A stretch of 22,232 bases of DNA from the NCBI GenBank assembly GCA_035499215.1, contig DATJZH010000155.1, forward strand, positions 1 through 22,232, written 5' to 3'. This stretch comes from DATJZH01 sp035499215 (GTDB lineage: Bacteria; Actinomycetota; Actinomycetes; Streptosporangiales; Streptosporangiaceae). Of the stretch, positions 15,401-21,952 are shown piece by piece. The notes under the pieces are model-generated. The model saw only the letters and a list, made by a program, of their open reading frames with translations. It ran no database searches and had not been told where the DNA came from. Position 1 is the stretch's first letter. Each line of letters begins with the position of its first letter. The translations under genes were made by a program, and so were the position numbers.

Positions 15401-15895
15401 GGCCTCGGCACGCTGCCGCTGACGACCAACGGCAAGGTGGACCGGCACGCCCTGAAAGCGCAGGCGGGCGGCTCCGAGCTGCTCGGGGAGGCGTACGTGG
15501 ACCCGAGCACCGAGGTGCAGCGGCGGCTGGCCGACCGGGTTTTCGGCGATCTGCTGAAGATCGAGCGGATCGGCGCCGACCACAGCTTCTTCGAGGTGGG
15601 CGGCACCTCCCTGATGGCGGTCCAGGCGCTGTCCCGGATTCGCGAGGAGTTCGGGGTGGAACTCGACCTCCGCACGTTCTACCGTTCACCGACGATCGCG
15701 GGGCTCGCCGCGGCCGTCGAGGCCGCCTCCGCGGATGCCGGGGCACCCGTCCTGGAGGCCGAGATCGACGGCCTCACCGACGAGGAAGCCGCCGCCCTGC
15801 TGGCGGCCAAGCTGGGCGAGGCGACCCTGGACCTACCCGCACCGCCGACCGACGAAGAGCTCGACCGCTACCTGCTTGGCGGGGAGCCACGGTGA
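12491..15895 (+). CDS. Single-module nonribosomal peptide synthetase (C-A-T)
   Basis: A 1134-aa NRPS. The condensation domain (about 40-470) opens with LPLSPAQEGLWF and has an intact active site HHIAFDG (His176-Gly182). The adenylation domain (about 495-985) shows YIIYTSGSTG (from 647), YGPTETTI, YRTGDLG and the catalytic Lys of NGKVDR (from 980). Reading by eye against GrsA gives a binding-pocket code DVLDLGVIAK, which matches no standard code I know; its centre resembles some Glu/Gln-type codes. The carrier domain has FFEVGGTSL with phosphopantetheine Ser1040. A tail with GLTDEEAAALLAAKLGE follows. There is no epimerase, methyltransferase or fused thioesterase; the TE is the next gene, overlapping by four bases. 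A lone C-A-T module needs an upstream acyl donor, or the C domain may join an amine or acyl-CoA. ATG 12491 was chosen as the start that overlaps MbtH. Confidence 0.93.
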   Translation: MDDRHSGLSAVKRRLLELRREEEAARRRAGQAIGRANRDSGRLPLSPAQEGLWFLDQWAPGLATAYNVLLAIRLRGRLDVAALSAALDAIIARHEVLRAAYRSEGGEPWQALGAAGAGKLEVRDLSGLPEGEREREVARLIDHEAHARFDLRRGPVIRRTLLRCGDREHVLVVPVHHIAFDGWSRGVFAEELAELYRSRVEGREPRLRPLAVQYGDYAVWQQERLSDDMLEAQRAYWTQQLRDLPQLNFPADRPRPLEPSHQGETLGGTLDAELGTALRELARHAGVSLFTLLLAGFQVLLYRYTGQDDLVLGSAFAGRTRAELEPLIGFFVNMLVLRGDLSGNPAFRDVMDRARDVVLSAAAHQEMPFGRLVEELRPSRDGGRNPLFQVAFGAEGMSEPELDLPGLRAEWVTAEGRHSRFDLTVIVQERTNGEIGLQVEYATELFHRDRMQRMLGHYETLLAAVVADPGQTIDALPLLTAAELECQRAWNSTEREYPRLATVQELLETQALSRPGSIAVSCEGEELTYGELDRRANRLAHHLQELGVQPETVVGVCLERSPDLVAGMLGVLKAGAGYLPLDATHPPRRLRYQVENAGANVIVTTSGLAGSLPPGVRLVNLDRDAAALAARPVSAPASGASPQSLAYIIYTSGSTGRPKGVMIEQRSLVQFVHSAAKLYDITPSDRVLQFSAATFDVSVLEIFTTLAAGARLCMVRAETARHAAELAAAMRRERATVTDIAPAMMALLPAEDFPDLRTVLVGGEAFPASLVNHWNLAGRRFLNVYGPTETTIAVTAHVAAPEPHEERLPIGRPMANHQLWLVDPAGNLVPVGIPGEICVSGVGLARGYVGLPGLTAERFIPSAFGSPGDRLYRTGDLGQWTSEGEIRFLGRVDQQVKLRGLRIELEEIETVLRSHPQVAQAVVAVEHASPAGPRLIAYVVPTAGPPPSAAELRQHLGRDLPDYMVPTRYLGLGTLPLTTNGKVDRHALKAQAGGSELLGEAYVDPSTEVQRRLADRVFGDLLKIERIGADHSFFEVGGTSLMAVQALSRIREEFGVELDLRTFYRSPTIAGLAAAVEAASADAGAPVLEAEIDGLTDEEAAALLAAKLGEATLDLPAPPTDEELDRYLLGGEPR

Positions 15896-16704
15896 CCGGG
15901 GCGGCTGGCGCGCTGTTGCGGCTGGTCGAGTTCGGCCAGGCCGGCGGACGACCGCCCTTGGCCCTGGTCCACCCGAGCTCCGGCTCGGCCTTCTGCTACG
16001 CGGGACTGGCGCACAGCCTGGGCCATGATCGGCCGGTGATCGGTCTGCAGGCTCCCGGTTTCGACGGCGAAACCCTGCCGGTCGGCCGGCTCGAGGATCT
16101 CGCCGCGCTGCACGTCGCGGCGCTGCGCGAGGTCCAGCCGAGCGGCCCCTACCACATCGGCGGCTGGTCCTCCGGTGGCGTCACGGCGTACGAGATGGCG
16201 CGCCAGCTCGTGGCCGCCGGCGGCGAGGTCGCGCTCCTGGCCCTGCTGGACAGCACGGTGCCGGCCGGCGTTCCGGCGGGATCGCTGTCCGAGCCGCTGG
16301 CGCGGTTTGTCGAAGACCTCGCCGTCTCAGCGGGCGCCCATCCGCCCATCCTGCCCGCCGGAGTCGCATCGCGACCGTCGCGGGATCAGGTTGAGGAGGT
16401 CGAGGCTCTGCTCAGGGAGGCTGGCCTGATCCCGCCGGAACTGTCGCGGCGCCAGCTCCGGGCCCGGCTCGCCGTGTTCGTGGCCAGTTTCCGCGCCGTC
16501 CACGCCTACCGTCCCGGCCCGTTTCGGGGGCGCGTGGTCCTGTTTGAGGCCGAAGGCTCGCGGCATGCCAACGTTCGCTGGGACGCCTTCGCCCACGGCG
16601 GGATGACCCGCGTTACCGTGCCGGGTGATCATTACACCATCCTCCGGCCCCCGTACGTCGCGTGGCTGGCTGACGCCCTGCGCAGCTGTCTCGGGCCGAA
16701 CTGA
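15892..16704 (+). CDS. Discrete thioesterase resembling an NRPS release domain
   Basis: A 270-aa alpha/beta-hydrolase. Its sequence is like the TE domain at the end of NRPSs (VHPSSGSAFCYAGLA, VIGLQAPGFDG, VQPSGPYHIGGWSSGG), not like type II editing enzymes. Catalytic Ser93 (GWSSG), Asp120 (LLDS) and His247 (GDHYTIL) are in place. It should unload the peptide or amide from Ser1040 of the NRPS by hydrolysis, cyclisation or transfer to an amine. The GTG start overlaps the NRPS stop (GTGA), so it looks like a TE split off as its own chain. TGATG couples it to the exporter gene. Confidence 0.9.
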   Translation: MTGAAGALLRLVEFGQAGGRPPLALVHPSSGSAFCYAGLAHSLGHDRPVIGLQAPGFDGETLPVGRLEDLAALHVAALREVQPSGPYHIGGWSSGGVTAYEMARQLVAAGGEVALLALLDSTVPAGVPAGSLSEPLARFVEDLAVSAGAHPPILPAGVASRPSRDQVEEVEALLREAGLIPPELSRRQLRARLAVFVASFRAVHAYRPGPFRGRVVLFEAEGSRHANVRWDAFAHGGMTRVTVPGDHYTILRPPYVAWLADALRSCLGPN

Positions 16705-18008
16705 TGAGCGGGGAGCGGGGAACGGGCGTGAGGCGAACTGGGCTCTGGCGCAACCGCGACTTCCTGCGCCTGTGGGCTGCGCAGAGCGTGTCGAGCTTCG
16801 GTCAGCAGATCACCGAACTGGCGATACCGCTGACGGCCGCCCTGCTGCTGCACGCCTCGCCCGTTCAGATGGGGCTGCTCGGCTACGCCCAGTACGTACC
16901 GTACCTGCTCATCGGCCTGTTTGCAGGAGTATGGGTCGACCGGCTCAAGCGCCGGCCACTGCTGGTCACCGCGGACCTGGCGCGCGCTGCGCTGCTGCTC
17001 GCCATTCCCGTCACGGCACTGCTCGGGCAGCTTCGGCTCGTCGAGATCTTCCTGGTCGTGCTCGCCGTCGGCATGCTGACAGTCGTCTTCGACGTCGCCT
17101 ACAACGCCTTCGTGCCCGTCCTGGTCGAGCGCGCCGAGCTCCTGGACGCGAACGCGAAGCTGGGATTCTCCAGCTCGACTGCTCAGGTGGCAGGCCCGGC
17201 GCTGGGCGGGATACTCGTGCAGGTATTCGCCGCACCGTTCGCGATCGCCGCCAACGCGGTCACCTTCGGCGTCTCCGCGCTATTCGTGCGCGGCATCAGG
17301 GCGTCCGGACAGCCCGCCGCGCGGCACGGGCGCAGCCGGAGCGTCTGGACCGACATCCATGAGGGCCTGCGCGCTGTGTGGACGAACCGCACGCAGCGGG
17401 TCCTGATGTTGTGCGGCTTCGTGAGTAACTTCGCGCTCGACATCAACCTGGCGGTGTCGATGCTGTTTCTGGTCCGGGAGCTGGCCCTCCCGCCAGCCAT
17501 TGTGGGTGTCGTCTACGGCTGCTACAGCGCGGGGGCCGTGGCCGGATCGCTGCTGGCCGGCCGGCTGAGCCGGAGACTGGGCATCGGCCCGGCTCTGCTG
17601 GTCGGCCAGTCGCTGTCCGGCGTCGGCGCCCTCGGGATGTCTCTGGCATCGGGATCCCGGTTCGCCGCGGCAGCCGAGCTGGGGGCGGCCCTGCTGCTCT
17701 GGGGCGTGGGGACGCTCGTGTGGCTCGTCAACTCCATGAGCCTGCGTCAGGAGATCACGCCGGCTCACCTCCTGGGTCGCGTGATGGCGACGGTCAGGTT
17801 CGTCTCCTGGGGGCTGGCCCCGTTCGGCTTTCTCGTCGGCGGGGTGGTGGGACAGCTCACCGGCCTGCGCAGCGCGCTGGTGATGGCCGGGGCCATCATC
17901 CTGCTGTCGGCGGTGTGGCTTGCGCTGTCGCCGGTCGCGCGGCTCCGCCGGGCCGAGGAAGCCAGCGCTCCGCAGGTCAGCGGTACCGCGTCGGCCGAGG
18001 CGGGATGA
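16704..18008 (+). CDS. MFS exporter
   Basis: A 434-aa integral membrane protein of the major facilitator superfamily, closest in feel to the MFS_3/EntS-like exporters. After a short basic N-terminus, LWRNRDFLRLWAAQSVSSFG leads into the first of about 12 helices. GVWVDRLKRRPLLV is the classical loop 2-3 motif (G-x3-D-R-x2-R-R). A second copy, GRLSRRLGIG, starts the C-terminal half. It probably exports the operon product and may give self-resistance. Start ATG 16704 shares one base with the thioesterase stop. It is the last gene of the plus-strand operon. Its 3' end overlaps the convergent aminotransferase gene by 32 bases. Confidence 0.9.
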   Translation: MSGERGTGVRRTGLWRNRDFLRLWAAQSVSSFGQQITELAIPLTAALLLHASPVQMGLLGYAQYVPYLLIGLFAGVWVDRLKRRPLLVTADLARAALLLAIPVTALLGQLRLVEIFLVVLAVGMLTVVFDVAYNAFVPVLVERAELLDANAKLGFSSSTAQVAGPALGGILVQVFAAPFAIAANAVTFGVSALFVRGIRASGQPAARHGRSRSVWTDIHEGLRAVWTNRTQRVLMLCGFVSNFALDINLAVSMLFLVRELALPPAIVGVVYGCYSAGAVAGSLLAGRLSRRLGIGPALLVGQSLSGVGALGMSLASGSRFAAAAELGAALLLWGVGTLVWLVNSMSLRQEITPAHLLGRVMATVRFVSWGLAPFGFLVGGVVGQLTGLRSALVMAGAIILLSAVWLALSPVARLRRAEEASAPQVSGTASAEAG

Positions 18009-19170
18009 TCCCGCCGCGGCGATCCGACAGCACCGCCCGCTCCGACAACACCGCACGCACAGACTCAAGCAGCCGGGTGACCAGCACCGGACGCGCGTTG
18101 CGTCCGACGAGGCCGACGCGGATCGCGTCCGCGAGCGGCGGCAGGCCGGTGGCGATCTGGATACCTGACCGCGCCTGCACCTGCTGGATGAGCTCGATCG
18201 GCGCGCGGTCGGCATGCGCCACGACCACGAGGTTCGCCTGGTGCTCCGGGTCGGCGACCGGCCGCAGCCCGATCTCCTCCAGGCCCGCCCGGCATGCCTG
18301 CGCCAGCGCGTACCGGGCGGCGACCACCGTGCCGAGACCGGTGCCGAGGAGCACCTGTGCTCTCGACGCCAGCGGCAAGACGAGGCTGCTGGGCATGGTG
18401 ACGGGATGAGGCTCCCAGTCAGGGCTCTCCGCTCGGGCCTCATCCCAGTTGCGCAGATCGAAATACCAGGATGGCGGCCGGCAGGAACGGGCATAGGTTC
18501 GTTCCCAGCCCGCGGTGCTCAGCGCGATAATGCCCAGCCCCGGCGGCGCCCCGAGACCCTTCTGGGAGGCGGTCACGGCTCCGGCGAGCCCCATCGCCTC
18601 CACATCCAGCAGCTCGCCGCCGACCGAAGCGATCCCGTCCACGAGGCAGCACGCGCCGACGTCGCGCGCTGCGCGGGCGATCTCGGCAATGGGATGGCGC
18701 ACGCCGGTCGACGTCTCCACGTGAACCATGAGCACACCGGCGCCGCCTCGCGCCGCCCTCGCCACCAGCCCGGGATCTGCGGGCTGACCCGGCGCGACGT
18801 GAACTGCCTTGGCCCGCAACCCGTGCGTGGCGGCCATGGCGAGGAGTCGGCGCCCGAAGTAGCCGGTGTCCGGCACGACCACCTGCTGGCCCGGCTCGAA
18901 CAGGTTGAACAGCGCGGCATCCAGCGCCGCGGACCCCGAGCCGGGAATCACGTAGACGTGGGGCGAGCCGAGCAGGTTGCCGAGATCGGCCAGGAGCTGA
19001 CCGTGCAGGCTCGCCCACCGGGGACCGTAGTGCGCATGGGGCTGGCGGCCCGCAAGAAGCAGCGCGCAGTCATCGAGCTCACCGGGCCCGGGGATCATCA
19101 ATAGCCGGGCCGGATCCTGCAGGAACCTGTTCAGGGCGGAGTCCTGGGCGTGCAGGCGGTCAGCCGCCAA
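17977..19170 (-). CDS. Class V PLP aminotransferase (alanine/serine-glyoxylate type)
   Basis: A 397-aa enzyme of the alanine-glyoxylate/serine-pyruvate/2-aminoethylphosphonate aminotransferase group. IPGPGEL near the start, YVIPGSGSAALDAAL, HVETSTGVRHPI, the PLP-contacting Asp of LVDGIASVGG and the Schiff-base Lys of TASQKGLGAPPGLG are all present. It would move an amino group between an amino donor and a 2-oxo acid or aldehyde. The start is TTG 19170, supported by GAGGGG seven bases upstream, and it overlaps the SDR stop by 11 bases. The last about 20 residues (DRRGGIIPPRPTRYR) lie in the overlap with the MFS gene. A role in tailoring or precursor supply is inferred from the neighbours; the substrate is unknown. 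Confidence 0.85.
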   Translation of the reverse strand: MAADRLHAQDSALNRFLQDPARLLMIPGPGELDDCALLLAGRQPHAHYGPRWASLHGQLLADLGNLLGSPHVYVIPGSGSAALDAALFNLFEPGQQVVVPDTGYFGRRLLAMAATHGLRAKAVHVAPGQPADPGLVARAARGGAGVLMVHVETSTGVRHPIAEIARAARDVGACCLVDGIASVGGELLDVEAMGLAGAVTASQKGLGAPPGLGIIALSTAGWERTYARSCRPPSWYFDLRNWDEARAESPDWEPHPVTMPSSLVLPLASRAQVLLGTGLGTVVAARYALAQACRAGLEEIGLRPVADPEHQANLVVVAHADRAPIELIQQVQARSGIQIATGLPPLADAIRVGLVGRNARPVLVTRLLESVRAVLSERAVLSDRRGGIIPPRPTRYR

Positions 19171-19978
19171 CGGCTTGCCCCTCGAACAGGGCGCTCACCG
19201 TCGAGTCGTGCTCGGTCATGCGGTCCTCCCAATCCCACCCGCCGGATACCGTCAGGTTTGCGCCGGAGATGTAGGCCGCGCGATCCGAGACGAGGAACCC
19301 GACGGCGTCGGCGACCTCCTCGGGCCGGCCAAGCCGTCCAGAAGGCACCCGCTCGATCATCCATTCGCGCTGCTCAGGCGGCAGCAGGCCGCTGTCGATC
19401 AGGCCGGGTGAGACGCAGTTGACCGTGATGCCGTGCGCGGCCTCCTCCGCTGCCAGCGAGCGGGTGAGGATGACCACGCCGGTCTTGGCGATCGCGTACG
19501 GGGCGAGATTGGGCGCGCCCCGCACCAGGTGCACGGGACTGAGCCCGATGTTGATGATCCGGCCGTAGCCGCGGTCGCGCATGCCCGGAAGAGCGTGGCG
19601 GCTCGTGTGGAAGGCTGACGTGAGATTGCTGTCCAGCACGTCCCGCCAGTGATTGTCCGAAGTCGTCGCCAGGCGGCCGAGTGCGAATTCGCCGACGTTG
19701 TTCACCAAGATGTCGAGCCGGCCGTGCTGCCCCTGCACGTCTTCGATGAGCCGGGCGGCCCCGCGAGGATCACGAACGTCGGCGCGATGGCAGGTGACCA
19801 CCGCGCCGTCCTGGTTAAGGCACCCGACCAGTTGGTCAGCGGCGTCCTGGCGGTTGCGGAAGTTCACCGCGACGATCGTTCCGTCCTGCGCCAGCCGTTC
19901 AACGATCGCCCGGCCGATACCGCGCGCCCCACCGGTGACCAGCGCCACCCGCTGCCCCTCAGGTGATCGACTGTGCAT
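19160..19978 (-). CDS. SDR-family NAD(P)-dependent oxidoreductase
   Basis: A 272-aa short-chain dehydrogenase/reductase. The cofactor motif TGGARGIG is near residue 15. NNVGEF replaces the usual NNAG. The active site shows Ser in INIGLSP and Tyr/Lys in YAIAKTG, and the closing motif is VNCVSPGLI. VNFRNRQDA after the second strand suggests NADP(H) preference. The closest relatives are FabG-like ketoreductases. The C-terminus carries about 20 extra residues (EHDSTVSALFEG). ATG 19978 overlaps the ABM gene by 20 bases; a second in-frame ATG lies five codons upstream, and neither has a strong ribosome binding site. It probably reduces a ketone or oxidises an alcohol in the pathway next to the aminotransferase. 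Confidence 0.9.
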   Translation of the reverse strand: MHSRSPEGQRVALVTGGARGIGRAIVERLAQDGTIVAVNFRNRQDAADQLVGCLNQDGAVVTCHRADVRDPRGAARLIEDVQGQHGRLDILVNNVGEFALGRLATTSDNHWRDVLDSNLTSAFHTSRHALPGMRDRGYGRIINIGLSPVHLVRGAPNLAPYAIAKTGVVILTRSLAAEEAAHGITVNCVSPGLIDSGLLPPEQREWMIERVPSGRLGRPEEVADAVGFLVSDRAAYISGANLTVSGGWDWEDRMTEHDSTVSALFEGQAVGG

Positions 19979-20312
19979 GGCGATCGGGGGCATGGTCGTC
20001 GTGATCGACGTCGACTGGCAGCGGCGTGTAATAGGAGATCTCGCGGGGCGCGGAGCAATGGACGCGATAGAACTCCTGCAGCTCTGACTCCTCGCGGGCG
20101 GCGAGTTGGCGGTGCTCCTCGACGCTGCGCCACCGGTACACCATGAGGACCTGCTCTGCGTGCTCGCGGCTGTGGTAGAAGTCGGCGTGTCCCGCCCACG
20201 CCGGGTCCTCGTGTGCTCGCGGCCCGACGAGATCATCCATCTCCTGCATGATCTCAGTCGATCGCTCAGCACACTCAGGCTTCAGGTGCCAGGTCTCGAT
20301 CACAACGATCAT
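19959..20312 (-). CDS. ABM/YgiN-like small monooxygenase-fold protein
   Basis: A 117-aa protein with an antibiotic-biosynthesis-monooxygenase-type ferredoxin-like fold: a first strand MIVVIETWHLKPE, a long helix (TEIMQEMDDLVG), HADFYHSREHAEQVLMVYRWRS with the typical strand-turn-helix, and a helix EEHRQLAAREESEL. Members are cofactor-free quinone-forming oxygenases, heme degraders or simple dimeric binders, so oxidation of an aromatic intermediate is possible but not proven. ATG 20312 has GGGAGGGCGG directly upstream, a very strong site. The His/Asp-rich end (DVDHDDHAPDRH) is unusual. It overlaps the SDR start by 20 bases. Confidence 0.75.
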   Translation of the reverse strand: MIVVIETWHLKPECAERSTEIMQEMDDLVGPRAHEDPAWAGHADFYHSREHAEQVLMVYRWRSVEEHRQLAAREESELQEFYRVHCSAPREISYYTPLPVDVDHDDHAPDRHAQSIT

Positions 20313-20594
20313 GTCCGCCCTCCCTGGTCGTGTCATGTGGAAAGAGGAGGCACGTCGTCCTGTGATACACCAGCATCTGCTCCTTGCCGGCCTCGAACTC
20401 CTCACGGCCGATCCGCTCGATTTGCTCATCGCGGATCTGCGACCACTTCGTGAACGCCACCCGCGCTCTCCCTCCTCCTGCGCCCGTTCCTTCAGGTAAA
20501 TCTCCGGCAACTGCTCGTCTCTGGGGATCGCCTGCCGGTACCACTCACTGCCGCCAGTTACCGGACAGCGACCAGCAAGATCGCCGACCGCCAC
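20275..20594 (-). pseudogene. Gene fragment cut off by the IS110 remnant
   Basis: Two protein-like pieces lie in different frames. From about 20560 to 20470 the minus strand reads DEQLPEIYLKERAQEEGE. From GTG 20460 another frame reads AFTKWSQIRDEQIERIGREE and on to a stop at 20275, overlapping the ABM start by 38 bases. The KWSxIRDEQ-type start recalls the N-terminus of small helix-turn-helix antitoxin-like proteins, but no HTH follows. The second piece alone has an AGGAGGAGGGAG site before GTG 20460 and could be a 61-aa gene. I favour a truncated, frameshifted gene whose 5' part was lost when the insertion sequence arrived. Confidence 0.4.
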
Positions 20595-20978
20595 GGGTCG
20601 AGCGCCAACGAGATCCTCAGCTCGCTACGGCCCGCCGACCCCGGCCGCAACTCCTTGAGGCTCTCCGGACTGCGCCGCCGGGCGCGCCGCCCGCGCCTGG
20701 ACCGGATCGCCGCCGTCGACACGGCGGTCGCCGGGCTGGAGGACACGAATCGCGGTCAGGCCGCCCCTGGCAGCGGGAGCAGGACCTGCTGCGGACCATC
20801 CCCGGCTTGGGAAGAGGCGATAGCGCGCGCGTGGCCGGGCGAGATCGGCCCCGCCCCGCACGCCCGCTTCGGCAGCCGAGAAGAGCTCGCCTCGTGGGTG
20901 ACCCTGTGCCTGGGCAGCCACAAGAGCGCCGGGAAACCAAGTGAGAGCACGTGGTTCCGCGGCACCGCCAGCCGCTAG
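20560..20978 (+). pseudogene. Decayed IS110-type transposase
   Basis: The plus strand holds ordered pieces of an IS110 transposase in more than one frame: SKIADRHGSSANEILSSL near 20577, then TIPGLG at about 20795, then in another frame EIGPAPHARF followed by REELASWVTLCLGSHKSAGK up to a stop at 20976-20978. Intact enzymes read TIPGVGxxTA...LAEIG and LASWAGLCPGNxESAGKRxSG, the Ser-containing C-terminal block. The frame break near 20805-20820 and the degraded end show it is dead. It marks an old insertion at the right flank of the biosynthetic genes. Confidence 0.65.
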
Positions 20979-21124
20979 GCTTGCTCTGGCAGAGGATCGT
21001 CAGGGGCGACGCGTCCTGGACCAACCTAACTGCCGGGCTGAGGGATAGGTGCGGGCCGGATGTTCTCCTAGCCTGACAAGGTCCCGACGGGTCGCGGGCA
21101 ATACCATCTGCGACTACGCATCTC

Positions 21125-21156
21125 TCAGTCTCTGGGGAGATCAGTCTCTGGGGAGA
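21125..21156 (+). repeat. Perfect 16-bp tandem repeat in the leader of the type II thioesterase
   Basis: TCAGTCTCTGGGGAGA occurs at 21125-21140 and directly again at 21141-21156. Each unit carries a GGGGAGA ribosome-binding-like run. The second is continued by AGAG and lies 14 bases before ATG 21171. Confidence 0.8.
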
Positions 21157-21170
21157 AGAGTCACCGGCCC

Positions 21171-21952
21171 ATGATCGAGCCATCGGCGCACAGCCTCCTG
21201 TGGATCCGCCGCTACCACCCAGCATCGCGGTGTTCTGCGCGCCTAGTGTGCCTGCCCCACGCAGGCGGATCGGCGACCTTCTTCCTTCCCCTGGCCAAGG
21301 CGCTTTCCCCTGCGATCGAAGTGCTGGCGGTCCAATACCCAGGACGGCAAGACCGGCACGCCGAACCTGCAATCGAGACCGTTCCCGGTCTGGTGGGCCA
21401 TGTCTTCGCGGCACTCCAGCCGTTCGGCGACCGCCCGCTGCACTCTTCGGGCACAGCATGGGCGCGGTGCTGGCGTTCGAGCTGGCCCTGCGGCTTCAGG
21501 ACGCGGGTCCGGCCGCACCGGTGCGGCTGTTCGCCTCCGGTCGGCGGGCTCCCTCCCGCTGCCGCGACGACCGGATATACCCTCGGACCGACGCCGAGAT
21601 CGTGGCGGAGCTGCGGGCCCTGAGCGGGACGAACGCGGCCATGCTGGCCGACCCAGAGATCCTCGACATGTTCATGCCGGCCCTCCGCGGCGACTACCGC
21701 GCGATCGAAACGTACAGGCATGACACTGGGCGCAAGGTGACCTGCCCGGTGACGGTGCTGACCGGGAACAGCGATCCCCACGTATCACTCGACGAAGCCC
21801 AGGCGTGGCAGGAACACACGACGGGACCGACGGAGGTCCACGTGTTCCCCGGCGGCCATTTCTTCCTCGCCGAGCGCAGCGCGGCGGTAACCGCCCTGGT
21901 GTCCCAGCGGCTGCGGCGGATTGACGCCGAACCGGGCGGGCGGCTCAATTGA
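21171..21952 (+). pseudogene. Type II (editing) thioesterase with a one-base deletion
   Basis: Type II thioesterases clear wrongly loaded or blocked carrier domains of NRPS and PKS enzymes. The first frame reads LVCLPHAGGSATFFLPLAKAL and VQYPGRQDRH up to FAALQPFGDRPL. The second frame goes on with ALFGHSMGAVLAFELALRL, DPEILDMFMPALRGDYRAIE, GNSDPHVS and FPGGHFFL to a stop at 21950-21952. Inserting one G between 21440 and 21441 joins them as DRPLALFGHSMG, giving about 260 aa, the normal family length with Ser, Asp and His all present. The single lesion lies five codons before the active-site Ser, so the product as read would be inactive. A sequencing error is possible. It lies beyond the IS110 remnant, in plus orientation. 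Confidence 0.8.

Noticed and set aside
12278..15583. Very long open frame on the minus strand opposite the NRPS gene
   Set aside because: It mirrors the GC-biased NRPS codons, has no domain signature and is explained as a shadow of the plus-strand gene.
19959..20594. One long 211-aa protein with the ABM domain at its C-terminus
   Set aside because: The middle third is a shadow of the TKWSQIRDEQ frame, while ATG 20312 has an excellent ribosome binding site and matches the normal family start.
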